From Saliniplasma sp046497075 (GTDB lineage Archaea > Thermoplasmatota > Thermoplasmata > Halarchaeoplasmatales > Halarchaeoplasmataceae): a DNA stretch of 64,000 bases. A program made the position numbers and the translations under genes. The stretch covers positions 1-64,000 of the forward strand of contig JAWOGF010000059.1 in the NCBI GenBank assembly GCA_046497075.1, written 5' to 3'. The notes under the pieces are model-generated. The model was not told the DNA's origin, did not search any database, and worked only from the letters and a program-made list of their open reading frames with translations. This document shows positions 43,547 to 52,353 of this stretch, piece by piece. Position 1 is the first letter of the stretch; the number at the start of each line of letters is the position of its first letter.

Positions 43547-44902
43547 GTCTTTTCTTATTTTATATATGGATATAGAGATGAATACTGCGGGTATAACCAT
43601 TATCCATGTGAATCCGGGTATTAGTTCCCCGTCACCCAATACTACCTGTCCCTCAGTTTCCATATCCGTATTTTTAAAATCCTCGGAGATAGATACTCTT
43701 GCTCCGGAAGTATAATTAAAGAAATGATAATAATTGTCAAGATTCCCTTCTGTCCCGTTATCTACCCAGAATGTGACCCTATTGGCACCTCTAGCGAAGA
43801 ACTGATCATTAACCGTGTCTATATTGATCCATCCTACAGTTCCTTTATCATCAACCGCTATTTGCCTGACCCATCCGTGACCACCCCATTGATCTCTTAT
43901 CCGGTCATAGAGAACACCCAATTCTAACCACGATGGCAGATCAACAGCCCTTGATAAAGATATGTATAAAAAAGATTGTTCATCACAATCACCCGTACCA
44001 CTATCCCAGACCCATGCCGAATGCTTGGGAAGTTGATTCGAGCCCCCGATTTCGTAATCTATGTTACGGTTTATCCAATCATAGATGGCTCTAGATTTGT
44101 CGTACAAGTTATCTTCATCTTCAACGATATTTTCTGCTAAGTGTTCGATGTCAGGATGTTTTGGTTGTATCATCCAGTCGTTCTCTCCATCGTTGTCCCT
44201 ATCTTCGTCTAATTGCCACTGGTTACCAGTGTAATTATCTTTTAGATCATCCGGAATATCACCCATCGAACCAATACTATCTGAATTATATCCCCAATCT
44301 ATAGTTCTTGTTTCAGCTTCATAGACTATCTCTATAGATTTAGACTCCCCTGACGATAAACTCTCACTCCAGTAGTTCCAATCCCTTCCATCTTTTTCCA
44401 CGGTAGATGGATCACCATACCACTCGATATCTCGGATATACTGAATATCATCCTCAGGTATATCTTCAGGGACCACTAACTTCATATTGTAATCAATATC
44501 TCTATTCGTGCTTATATCAAAGGTCCTTTGGATAGAGAAACGGGCTTTTTCTGGATAAACGGGCCCGCCCCAGGCATCTTGTATCTCGCTGAATAAAGGA
44601 GTGAATGATAAAGTGATCAAAAGTCCCGCTATGATCAATACAACTATACCTTTCTTCCAGCTACCTTTTTTTATCCTACTGGTTCTCGAATATGTTGTAT
44701 CATCGGTTACATCCGTTTGATTCCTATGGTCATCTTGGCTAATATTCCTTTTATTTGATTTCGGTTCTTGATCCCAACCGAATCTCTCATTATCTCGGTC
44801 TGAGGTATAACCATTACCATTATGATCATCGTCAATGTAGTTATATCCATCCGATTCATCATGATTATTGGTTCTATAGTCATCACTATTTTTTTTAACC
44901 AT
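43532..44902 (-). CDS. Membrane-anchored transglutaminase-like protease-fold protein
   Basis: A 456-residue protein. The N-terminal 80 residues are Asn/Asp/Arg-rich and cytoplasmic. A membrane helix (about 85-105) follows, then an extracellular transglutaminase-like domain with the Cys in SGTGDCDEQS (about 303), His in GGHGWV (about 341) and Asp in NIDTV (about 357). A C-terminal helix ends the protein. A TATA element CTATAAA at 44931-44937 lies too close to an in-frame ATG at 44920, so the ATG at 44902 is the likely start. Probably acts on peptide or protein bonds outside the cell. Confidence 0.85.
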   Translation of the reverse strand: MVKKNSDDYRTNNHDESDGYNYIDDDHNGNGYTSDRDNERFGWDQEPKSNKRNISQDDHRNQTDVTDDTTYSRTSRIKKGSWKKGIVVLIIAGLLITLSFTPLFSEIQDAWGGPVYPEKARFSIQRTFDISTNRDIDYNMKLVVPEDIPEDDIQYIRDIEWYGDPSTVEKDGRDWNYWSESLSSGESKSIEIVYEAETRTIDWGYNSDSIGSMGDIPDDLKDNYTGNQWQLDEDRDNDGENDWMIQPKHPDIEHLAENIVEDEDNLYDKSRAIYDWINRNIDYEIGGSNQLPKHSAWVWDSGTGDCDEQSFLYISLSRAVDLPSWLELGVLYDRIRDQWGGHGWVRQIAVDDKGTVGWINIDTVNDQFFARGANRVTFWVDNGTEGNLDNYYHFFNYTSGARVSISEDFKNTDMETEGQVVLGDGELIPGFTWIMVIPAVFISISIYKIRKDLKFS

Positions 44903-44930
44903 TCTAAGATTAAAAACCATAAAGTTTGTA

Positions 44931-44937
44931 TTTATAG
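44931..44937 (-). promoter_or_regulatory. TATA box of the transglutaminase-like gene
   Basis: CTATAAA on the minus strand; transcription would start near 44909, just before the ATG at 44902. Confidence 0.45.
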
Positions 44938-44952
44938 TTTATTCAAATTCAA

Positions 44953-45624
44953 CTAGGATTCAACATGCCTTTTGGCCTTTTTCATCTCCTCAGGTATGGT
45001 TCTTTTTAAAATCCTCTGTATAATGAACATCATCAACAGAACATTGTATATTATGCCAATGAGCAAAATAGCAAATATTCCCGTTAAAGAAGCTCCTCCA
45101 TAAACGAAAGCAAGCATAAAACCTAAAACACTGTGAGCGAGGAATGCTCTAAATAGAGATCTCCAAAAGTTACCTTTAGAGCTACCATATCCTATAATAG
45201 CACCAGTAGAAGAATTGATTGCAGTATAGTTTATGGAAAGTAATAATATAAAAAGCAAAGTTGTAGCTGACAACTCTGCAAGACCTGCATAAAAAATGTT
45301 AACGAAGACGAACGTTGCTCCTAGACCACACCCCATACCGAATCCGTAAAAAGGTGTATCAAAATTGAGTCTGAAAGGTTTTTGGAGTAACACTAGCATC
45401 TTTGTAAGTTCAATCAAGAAGATCACCGCTAAAATCAATATTAAATTAACCAGCATTATTGTAGAGGCTAAAATACCTGTAAATAAACCGATAGCCATAC
45501 CTAAAATTATCATAAAGAATGCTTTATTATCCTTGAAATATCCTTCAAACTGACCTAAAACGAAATAAAGGATAAATGCAGTAGGAGCTAAACTCACTAA
45601 ACTTATGACTGGAAATGGGTCCAT
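44953..45624 (-). CDS. Polytopic membrane protein, possibly PrsW-like
   Basis: A 223-residue protein with about seven helices. FLIELTKMLVLL, YGFGMGCGLGATF and FRAFLAHSVLGFM fall where the PrsW intramembrane protease family has its EExxK, FxxxE and HxxxD motifs, but two of the acidic residues are missing. It may be an inactive relative or unrelated. It lies 33 bases upstream of nothing on its strand; ThpR follows upstream 24 bases away. Confidence 0.5.
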   Translation of the reverse strand: MDPFPVISLVSLAPTAFILYFVLGQFEGYFKDNKAFFMIILGMAIGLFTGILASTIMLVNLILILAVIFLIELTKMLVLLQKPFRLNFDTPFYGFGMGCGLGATFVFVNIFYAGLAELSATTLLFILLLSINYTAINSSTGAIIGYGSSKGNFWRSLFRAFLAHSVLGFMLAFVYGGASLTGIFAILLIGIIYNVLLMMFIIQRILKRTIPEEMKKAKRHVES

Positions 45625-45647
45625 GATCTATGTCTCTCTTCTTAAAT

Positions 45648-46199
45648 TCATAAATAATATTCTTCTAAAGTTTCATATATGGGTCCTTTTTTAGTTAAGG
45701 TACTTTTCTTTAGTTTTAGCTTGGTAACTTTCTGGGTCTTGAAATAGTAATCTTCATAATTTTTGATTGTTTTTTTAAGTCTCTCTTTGTTCTTCCCCCC
45801 TTTTACTCTAGCGACTGTGATATGAGGGGAAAATCCTTTCTCTTCTCTGGAAAATCCCAAAGGGACAAGTTCTTCTTCAATCCTGTGCGCGGTATTCTCG
45901 AGTTTCGGCTCTTCTTCTGAGCCTATCCAAACTACTTTCATATAACCTAAGTGTGGGAAGGCGCCTACGCCTTTTAGATCGATTGTGAATGGTTCTTTGT
46001 TATCCAAGACCCGTCTTACAATTTCTGAAATATTTTGGGTATCATCCTCTTCTGTATCCCCTAGAAATTTCATGGTGATGTGAAGTTTGTTAGAGTCTAC
46101 CATCTTCAGGGGTGCACCGGTTTTCTTTAGGCCTTCCATAAACTTACGTATCTCATCATTTGGTTCGATGTCCAAAGCAATAAACCCACGATATGTCAT
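45648..46199 (-). CDS. thpR: RNA 2',3'-cyclic phosphodiesterase ThpR
   Basis: A 183-residue 2H phosphoesterase of the 2'-5' RNA ligase family. Both HxT motifs are present: HITMKFLG and HITVARVK. It opens 2',3'-cyclic phosphates on RNA and can join some RNA ends. Length matches the family. It begins MTYRGFIALDIEPN. Confidence 0.95.
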   Translation of the reverse strand: MTYRGFIALDIEPNDEIRKFMEGLKKTGAPLKMVDSNKLHITMKFLGDTEEDDTQNISEIVRRVLDNKEPFTIDLKGVGAFPHLGYMKVVWIGSEEEPKLENTAHRIEEELVPLGFSREEKGFSPHITVARVKGGKNKERLKKTIKNYEDYYFKTQKVTKLKLKKSTLTKKGPIYETLEEYYL

Positions 46200-46348
46200 A
46201 GTCTTTCCTAATAGGGTATTATTCTTAATTCTTTCGGGGGTATTTATTTATTATAATTACGGATATAAATCTAATTCATTTGTTGACCATGATGCTTTTT
46301 TCCAAAAAACGCTTATAGTTAATGATCATTTTTAGCCTAGTCTTTAAA

Positions 46349-46390
46349 GGGCCCATAGATAGTTTCAGAGCAAAGCTCTAAATATCTATG
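46349..46390 (+). repeat. Copy of the tRNA-Ala 5' end fused to a nested hairpin
   Basis: GGGCCCATAGAT at 46349-46360 is identical to the first 12 bases of tRNA-Ala at 46412. It continues into a hairpin: CATAGATA at 46354-46361 pairs with TATCTATG at 46383-46390, with an inner hairpin AGAGC/GCTCT at 46367-46379. It does not fold as a tRNA. Confidence 0.75.
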
Positions 46391-46411
46391 CACCCACTCA
46401 CATTCGTTCAC

Positions 46412-46485
46412 GGGCCCATAGATCAGTTCGGAAGATCGATACCTTCGCAAGGTATAGGCCGTGGGTTCAAATCCCACTGGGTCCA
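46412..46485 (+). tRNA. tRNA-Ala (anticodon CGC)
   Basis: Acceptor GGGCCCA/TGGGTCC with the G3-U70 pair that identifies alanine tRNAs, and discriminator A. The anticodon stem ATACC/GGTAT encloses loop TTCGCAA (CGC). T-stem GTGGG/CCCAC. No intron, and CCA is not encoded. The flanks hold copies of both of its ends and a long array of hairpins. Confidence 0.92.
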
Positions 46486-46514
46486 CTTCGCTATTGCTCG
46501 TGTACCCAGCGGCA

Positions 46515-46572
46515 TTTGAAAACTGTGAGGAATAAATTCCTCACGCTCGGTAATTTTCTTCGAAAATTCCCT
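46515..46572 (+). repeat. Two hairpins between tRNA-Ala and the repeat array
   Basis: TGAGGAAT/ATTCCTCA (loop AA) and AATTTTC/GAAAATT (loop TTC) lie in this stretch. They continue the hairpin-after-hairpin layout of the array that follows. Confidence 0.6.
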
Positions 46573-46575
46573 CGT

Positions 46576-46586
46576 CCCACTGGGTC
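46576..46586 (+). repeat. Copy of the tRNA-Ala 3' end at the array start
   Basis: CCCACTGGGTC, identical to the T-stem/acceptor junction in tRNA-Ala (46473-46483), is the entry into the repeat array. Confidence 0.7.
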
Positions 46587-46915
46587 TATAAAAAATGTTA
46601 ACTTTTTATAGGCAGTTAGAAAATTTTTAATTTTCTGACGGGTCCACTATAAAATCTCTGATTTTTAGTGGTAAGTTAGAATACGTCAGTATTCTGACGA
46701 GTCTATAAAAAATGTTAACTTTTTACAGGCAGTTAGAATACGTCAATATTCTGACGAGTCTATAAAAAATGTTAACTTTTTATAGGTAGTTAGAATACGT
46801 CAATATTCTGACGTGTCTATAAAAAATGTTAACTTTTTATAGGTAGTTAGAATGCGTCAGTATTCTGACGAGTCTATAAAAAAGCCTTATTTTTATAGGC
46901 AGTTAGAATCTTCGA
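46584..46915 (+). repeat. Tandem array of 57-59-base double-hairpin units
   Basis: Units begin with GTCTATA or GTCCACTATA at 46584, 46642, 46701, 46758, 46815 and 46872, a spacing of 58, 59, 57, 57 and 57 bases, and the last is partial. Each has hairpin A (CTATAAAAA paired with TTTTTATAG) and hairpin B (GTTAGAATA paired with TATTCTGAC, including one G-T). Both stems vary between units in a way that keeps pairing. No ORF runs through it. Confidence 0.9.
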
Positions 46916-46992
46916 TTTGAGTTGCTCTATTTAAATGATTCATCGGAAAATGATAAATAAGTTCTATTACGTAAATATGAACGGTGAGAAAT

Positions 46993-47277
46993 ATGCCGAA
47001 ATATGTGATATTGTCAAAACTAACAGACGAAGGGAGAAAAACAATAAAAAGCAATCCTGAGCGAATTAAAGAAGTTAATAAAGAGATGGAAGACATGGGA
47101 GTTAAGGTAGAAAAGCAGTACGCTCTACTTGGGGACTATGATTTTGTAACCATCTTTGACGCTCCTGACAAAAAAGCGATGACCAAAGTCGCGGTAGAGA
47201 TGGGATCAAGAGGAACTATCGACACGGTGACAATGGCGGCTATGTCAATAGACGAGTTTATAGATGCTATGAGTTAA
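46993..47277 (+). CDS. GYD domain protein
   Basis: A 94-residue alpha/beta protein of the GYD family, named for the GDYDFV motif seen here in LLGDYDFVTIFDAP. Structural relatives resemble AsnC/Lrp ligand-binding domains, so a small-molecule sensing role is possible, but the function is unknown. The ATG at 46993 follows GGTGAG; a GTG three codons earlier is an alternative. It is followed by a run of T residues. Confidence 0.85.
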   Translation: MPKYVILSKLTDEGRKTIKSNPERIKEVNKEMEDMGVKVEKQYALLGDYDFVTIFDAPDKKAMTKVAVEMGSRGTIDTVTMAAMSIDEFIDAMS

Positions 47278-47280
47278 ATC

Positions 47281-47303
47281 CCTTTTTTTAATTTTTTTTA
47301 TTC
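47281..47303 (+). terminator. T-rich terminator after the GYD gene
   Basis: Two T runs (7 and 8 bases) follow the stop codon at once, as in archaeal intrinsic terminators. Confidence 0.5.
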
Positions 47304-47403
47304 CGTTTTACAATTTGAATATAATATGATATGTGACAATTCCGTAAATTATAAATACCTATCCTACTACCGATGCATATACTATAACAATTGAGGGCAT
47401 TAG

Positions 47404-48408
47404 ATGTCTATTGAAAAGGGTTGTCGTGTAGCGGTTGAGACATGTATGGGCGTTAGAGGAAATGAAAAAGTTGTGATAGTTTCAGATGAGAGAACGAAAA
47501 ATATCGGTACGGAAATTAGGGATATAGCCCTAGAGGTTACACCGCACGTGAAATATTTCAATATCAACAAATATGGTAAAAGACCTTTAGATAGACTTCC
47601 AAGGGGAATACACACATGTGCACATGATGCCGATGTCACCTTTTGGACACCTCACTCAAAGGACGGTGAATTAGAGACTCTCAGGATGCCATTTTTAAAA
47701 GCGGCACTGAACATGGGACGTCATGCTCATATGGTCAATATAAATGAAGAAATAATAAAAGACAGCATGGCTGTGGACTATGAGGAGATATCAGAATTTA
47801 CCGACAAGCTTTATGATAAAATCAAAAAAGCTGATAAGATACGAGTCAAAAATGACTTAGGTACTGACATAACTGCTACGTTTGATAAATATAGATGGGT
47901 CAGATCGACCGGTATATGTCATACAAAGGGCCAATGGGCAAATCTCCCTTCTGGAGAAATGTTTAAACCGCCGACTAATATGGAGGGGGAGATCGTCATC
48001 GATGGTTCCGTAGGTGATCATTTGGGGGAGAAGTACAGGCATTCAGACTTAGTAAAAACTCCAGTAACCATTGAAATAAGTACAAAGGAAAGACCACAGG
48101 CAACTTCGGTTTCCTGTGAGAATAAAGAACTGGAGAAAGATATCAGAGGATATATCAGTCGTCATGAATGTTCAAAATATGTAGGAGAAGTCGGTTTTGG
48201 AACAAATATCTTTCTAGACAAGATAGTCGATAATATACTCCAAGATGAAAAGTATCCTGGAATCCACATTGCTTTTGGAGATCCTATTGCTGACGACACT
48301 CTTGCAGATTGGAGCTGCCCAGAACATATCGATATGATATTGACAAAATGTAATATCTGGTTTGATGACGATAAGATCATGGAAGAAGGCAGCTATCTAA
48401 TAGAGTAA
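47404..48408 (+). CDS. M29 family aminopeptidase
   Basis: A 334-residue member of the aminopeptidase T/M29 family, metal-dependent enzymes that release N-terminal residues. The expected features are a Glu in GEVGFGTN and a His in GIHIAFGDP. The N-terminal VETCMGVRGNEKVVIVSDE and the WANLPSGEMF region also match. TTGAGGGC lies before the ATG, and a TATA-like ATTATAAATA lies near 47349. Confidence 0.88.
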   Translation: MSIEKGCRVAVETCMGVRGNEKVVIVSDERTKNIGTEIRDIALEVTPHVKYFNINKYGKRPLDRLPRGIHTCAHDADVTFWTPHSKDGELETLRMPFLKAALNMGRHAHMVNINEEIIKDSMAVDYEEISEFTDKLYDKIKKADKIRVKNDLGTDITATFDKYRWVRSTGICHTKGQWANLPSGEMFKPPTNMEGEIVIDGSVGDHLGEKYRHSDLVKTPVTIEISTKERPQATSVSCENKELEKDIRGYISRHECSKYVGEVGFGTNIFLDKIVDNILQDEKYPGIHIAFGDPIADDTLADWSCPEHIDMILTKCNIWFDDDKIMEEGSYLIE

Positions 48409-48546
48409 GACCCGATAAGTGCAGGAATTTAAAAACAATTATCTTATATTTTAAAAACCCGTCATTACTATGACGAAAACTTTTATATCTCCACTATCAT
48501 TACCCATTAGATATTAGGAGTCTTAAAAATATAAATAAGTGATATC

Positions 48547-49173
48547 ATGGCTTCAAAGAAAAAGTCCGATAAGAAATCTAGTGATTGGTTTGACGAGCTG
48601 GATGCTGAGTTGGAAGAAAAAACAGAAGAGACCTTCAGGGATATGGGGGAGAGAGATTCAAGGATGGCTGAATTAAACAGACAGTTCATAAAGGACTTCT
48701 GGAGAATATGGATAAGATTCGAAAAATTGAATGTCCATTTTAGCATGAAACCAGACTACAGCTCTTTTGCTCATTTCAAGGAATTCCCTGAAGAATGGGA
48801 TTTCAAGGATGATTTTGATTTCTCAGGGATCCGAACGATAAAACTGATGGATAAAACTCAGGACGAAGGCAGGACCGGCGATACCATAATGCTCGATTAC
48901 TTCTCAGAGGACGAGGAACTTTATTTAGGGATGTTTTTCGAATTCTGTGAAGGTGAAACATATTACAAATATAGTGGATGGAAACGTATATTCGCTCGGT
49001 ATAAACTCGCTAGATACAAGTTCCCTATGGATGATAAAAAAGTAGACGAACTCCATGGTAAATTGAAAGATATCATCAAAACATGGTACGAATCTCATCT
49101 AAAAAGAGATAGAGATATAGTAATAGATTACATCAAAGACAATTTCGATAAAATAGAGGAATATCCCGAGTAA
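48547..49173 (+). CDS. Conserved-looking protein of unknown function (208 aa)
   Basis: A soluble protein with a Lys/Glu-rich N-terminus (SKKKSDKKSSDWFDEL), a helical hairpin, a beta-rich centre with many aromatic residues, and a charged helical C-terminus. No family recognised. GTGATATC immediately precedes the ATG. It stands alone between the M29 gene and rpa. Confidence 0.6.
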   Translation: MASKKKSDKKSSDWFDELDAELEEKTEETFRDMGERDSRMAELNRQFIKDFWRIWIRFEKLNVHFSMKPDYSSFAHFKEFPEEWDFKDDFDFSGIRTIKLMDKTQDEGRTGDTIMLDYFSEDEELYLGMFFEFCEGETYYKYSGWKRIFARYKLARYKFPMDDKKVDELHGKLKDIIKTWYESHLKRDRDIVIDYIKDNFDKIEEYPE

Positions 49174-49298
49174 AGAAGTCAAACCAAAACCACTTTCACT
49201 TTTTTCACTTACCCCCTTAGGAAACGATTAAATAATCCTCCATGATAGAGTAGGGTGGTCCTAATCGGGACCTGTCAAACGCAAAAAACGTGAGTAAA

Positions 49299-50609
49299 AT
49301 GAATGAAGAAAATGAACTCGCGCCCCATATTGAAGATATAACCCGGGCGCTGAACGAAAAAGTAAGTAAGGAACAGATCGAAGAGGAACTCCACAACTAT
49401 ATCGATATCTATGGAGTCCCTTTGGGAACCGCAAAAAGAGCAATCGTAAAAAAACATGAGGGAGATCCTCAGAAGCTATTCAATAGCACTGAGAAGAGGA
49501 TCGAAGAGATAGAAGGTGAAGAAAGATCACTTAACCTCAAAGCTAGGATCGTTTCTATAAATGATAAAGAGATAGAAGTAGATAACGAACCTAAGAATAT
49601 ACAGTACGGTATCCTAGGCGACGAAACGGGCACGGTGCCCTTCACTGCTTGGGAGAAATTACCTATAGATGTAGAAAAAGGTGATACTGTAGGCATACAG
49701 AACGCTTATGCAAACATGTGGAACGACAAACCTCAGATAAACATAGGAACGAAAAGTACAGTCAAGCACTTAGACGATGAAGATGTTCCTCGATTCGAAC
49801 AGGAAATACAACCCTGTGAATTGAAGGATATAAGAGAAGGGATGAGGAACTTAAGCGTGACTGGAAGATTGCTGTCTGTAGATAAAAAAACGGTCAACAC
49901 AAAAAACGGTGAAAAGGAACTTTTCTCTGGAGTGATCTCTGACGAAACAGGTAAAGCCCAATTCAGTGCATGGCACGATTTTGGATTGGATGTAGGTGAT
50001 GTAGTCCGGATAGAAGGAGGATATGTTCGCTCTTGGAGAGGTATCCCACAGCTTAGTTTTGATGATAACGCTGATGTTGAGTTTTTAGAAGATGACGTAC
50101 TCCCTCAGGCTCAAGACCTTCAGGAAATAAATGTCATCTCCATCTCAGAATTAGCCAAACGTGGTGGGGCAGTCGATGCGGTTATCGATGCGGTTATGAT
50201 CGATATAAAGAGCGGCAGCGGCCTGATATTCAGATGCCCTGAGTGCAGTAGAGTGATCCAGAAAGGTGCATGTAGAGTTCACGGCAAGGTCGATGGTGAA
50301 GCGGATCTAAGAATCAAAGGTATATTAGACGATGGAACCGGAGCATTGACAGTAATAGCGAACAGCGAACTTACGGAAGAAGTACTGGGTTACAACATGG
50401 AAGAAGCCATGGACATCGCAAGAGACAACATGAACCAGGATGTCATCAAAGATGAGATCGAAGAAAAGCTGATCGCTCAACCGGTTAAGGCTACTGGAAA
50501 CGTAACTAGTGATGATTATGGTTTGATGCTGATCGCTAATGATCTCAGCACGAAAACCGTAGATGTTGAGGAAGAAGCTAGAAAACTACTTGACGAGGTG
50601 AGAGTGTGA
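49299..50609 (+). CDS. rpa: Replication protein A (single-stranded DNA-binding), multi-OB with zinc finger
   Basis: A 436-residue single-stranded DNA-binding protein for replication and repair. Three or more OB folds are visible (about residues 65-160, 170-270, 285-410). A zinc finger FRCPECSRVIQKGACRVHG (C-x2-C-x8-C-x2-H) sits in the third. The ATG at 49299 follows GTGAG; GTG at 49290 is the alternative. The RPA-associated gene follows 45 bases later. Confidence 0.92.
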   Translation: MNEENELAPHIEDITRALNEKVSKEQIEEELHNYIDIYGVPLGTAKRAIVKKHEGDPQKLFNSTEKRIEEIEGEERSLNLKARIVSINDKEIEVDNEPKNIQYGILGDETGTVPFTAWEKLPIDVEKGDTVGIQNAYANMWNDKPQINIGTKSTVKHLDDEDVPRFEQEIQPCELKDIREGMRNLSVTGRLLSVDKKTVNTKNGEKELFSGVISDETGKAQFSAWHDFGLDVGDVVRIEGGYVRSWRGIPQLSFDDNADVEFLEDDVLPQAQDLQEINVISISELAKRGGAVDAVIDAVMIDIKSGSGLIFRCPECSRVIQKGACRVHGKVDGEADLRIKGILDDGTGALTVIANSELTEEVLGYNMEEAMDIARDNMNQDVIKDEIEEKLIAQPVKATGNVTSDDYGLMLIANDLSTKTVDVEEEARKLLDEVRV

Positions 50610-50654
50610 GAAACCTCACACCTCTTCCTTTACATATTTTATGGAGGTTATAAG

Positions 50655-51533
50655 ATGAGCATGATAAATAGAGAAGTAGCTTGGAGGATTTTCGCGGAAG
50701 AGTTCAACCGATCTACACTTGAAACTGGTGGGGCAGAGGAGAGGTCTCCTAGTTATGTGGTAACACCGTTGGGTGCTAAAGTAAACAGAGTGTATGTAGT
50801 CGGGGTACTAACTGAAACTGAAAATATAGGCACACCTGCCGAACCTATGTGGCGAGCTAGAGTCTCTGATCCGACTGGGACCTACTTCGTTTCTGCAGGA
50901 CAGTACCAACCGGGCGTAGCGACAGCCCTAGCCAATATGGAACCACCCACATTCGTTGCAGTTGTCGGTAAAGCTAATACATATAGACCTGATGAAGAAA
51001 CTATCTTAGTAAATCTAAGAGGGGAACTTGTCAAAGAGGTCTCTGAGGAACAGAGAGATTATTGGATATTGGAATCCGTCAAAAGCCTTAAAAAGAGGTT
51101 AGAAGCAGTTTCCGAGGCATCTAATATGGAAGAAGTCTCTGTAGAAGAGCTGGCGGACCTGGGCTACGACGCTAACTTAGCAGATGGAATCAAGATGGCT
51201 ATAGAACATTACGGTCGTCCCTCTTTTGAAAAATACTGGAGGATGATCGAAGATTCACTTCGATATATACTACCAGAATATGAAAGAAAAACTGAAGAAC
51301 CTCAAGAAGACGTAGAAGAAGACGAAGAGATAGAGGAAGAGATCCTAAAAGTCATCGAGGAACTCGAAGATATGGCAGAACACGATAATGGTGTTGAATA
51401 CGAGAAAGTGATGAACAAGGTCATGGATAGTGAAGATATAGGACAGGACAAATTCGAAGAAGCTGTAAACAGCCTCAGAGGCAGTGGTAAAGTTTACGAA
51501 CCGGTGCTTGGAAATCTAAAAAGGATAGTATAA
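50655..51533 (+). CDS. RPA-associated protein (COG3390)
   Basis: A 292-residue partner of archaeal RPA. The N-terminal half is an OB fold (SPSYVVTPLGAKVNRVYVVGVL). The C-terminal part is acidic with a winged-helix-like end. Archaeal RPA operons usually carry this protein directly downstream. GGAGGTTATAAG precedes the ATG. Confidence 0.9.
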   Translation: MSMINREVAWRIFAEEFNRSTLETGGAEERSPSYVVTPLGAKVNRVYVVGVLTETENIGTPAEPMWRARVSDPTGTYFVSAGQYQPGVATALANMEPPTFVAVVGKANTYRPDEETILVNLRGELVKEVSEEQRDYWILESVKSLKKRLEAVSEASNMEEVSVEELADLGYDANLADGIKMAIEHYGRPSFEKYWRMIEDSLRYILPEYERKTEEPQEDVEEDEEIEEEILKVIEELEDMAEHDNGVEYEKVMNKVMDSEDIGQDKFEEAVNSLRGSGKVYEPVLGNLKRIV

Positions 51534-51534
51534 C

Positions 51535-52290
51535 TCATTCCCCATTGCCATCCTCTTGGCGTCCGATGGCCTCTTTCAAATCTATTTCACCTTCAACCAC
51601 TTTCTTAGCTAGGTCTTTAGATATAGTTATCTTACCGTCGCTTTTTATTCGACTCCTTCGCTGTATCTCTCTTTTTTCACCTTCCGTAGCTTCTATTTCA
51701 TAATCTCCTTCTATAGGTTCTCCCGACGTGATAGAGATCTCTTTAGCGGAAGTCAGATCCTGTAGAAAACCACCATGAGTGGTATCTTCTTCATTAACTA
51801 TCTCGATCCTCATACATAAACCAGTAAGAGAGTTTATAGTCCTATTTCGATTCGTTTTGTCTCCATGGCCTATCCTTATGATCATCTCGTGAAAATCATA
51901 GGCATCCATGTATTTCTCTACGATATGTCGAACATTTTCTGGTGATTTTGCATAAACGGTCTCAAGAACCTTCCCATCCCCCAATAAAGCTATACCCGGT
52001 TTCTCACCAGGATCTATGCCTACGATCATCTGCTGAAATGATTCTTTCCCAGATATTGCTGTTAATCCTTGTCTTATCCCTTTTCGAATATCCTCGGATA
52101 TCGGTATAACTTTGTGGAAATCGATGCCATCGGCTTCTTTTTCAGTGGTTAGAACAGCGCCTATGTTATCTGGGATAGGATCTGTTGGTGATATACTAAT
52201 AAATGGTATATCCCTCTGTTTCAACTCTTTTACTACATCATAATAGAATTTGAAATTATCTGTAGCTACTGCTATTATTTTCACAATCAA
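51535..52290 (-). CDS. RNase H-fold protein of unknown function (DUF460-like N-part)
   Basis: A 251-residue protein. The N-terminal 80 residues are an alpha/beta domain with no recognised activity. The central IVGIDPGEKPGIALLGDG and the later IRIGHGDKTNRN strand resemble the RuvC/RNase H fold seen in archaeal DUF460 proteins. The start is TTG at 52290 or GTG at 52284; a TATA-like element near 52309-52315 fits a leaderless transcript at either. It is convergent with the RPA-associated gene, with one base between the stops. Confidence 0.65.
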   Translation of the reverse strand: MIVKIIAVATDNFKFYYDVVKELKQRDIPFISISPTDPIPDNIGAVLTTEKEADGIDFHKVIPISEDIRKGIRQGLTAISGKESFQQMIVGIDPGEKPGIALLGDGKVLETVYAKSPENVRHIVEKYMDAYDFHEMIIRIGHGDKTNRNRTINSLTGLCMRIEIVNEEDTTHGGFLQDLTSAKEISITSGEPIEGDYEIEATEGEKREIQRRSRIKSDGKITISKDLAKKVVEGEIDLKEAIGRQEDGNGE

Positions 52291-52353
52291 ACATAAACGC
52301 TAAACAAATATAGGTTTTTTGAAAAAAATAGAAAAGAAATGGGTTTTTATCGA

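Noticed and set aside
46349..46411. Second tRNA gene upstream of tRNA-Ala
   Set aside because: Only the first 12 bases match; no anticodon or T-arm can be drawn.
46200..46920. CRISPR array near tRNA-Ala
   Set aside because: Units are directly adjacent with no unique spacers, each unit is itself two inverted repeats, and no cas genes are present.
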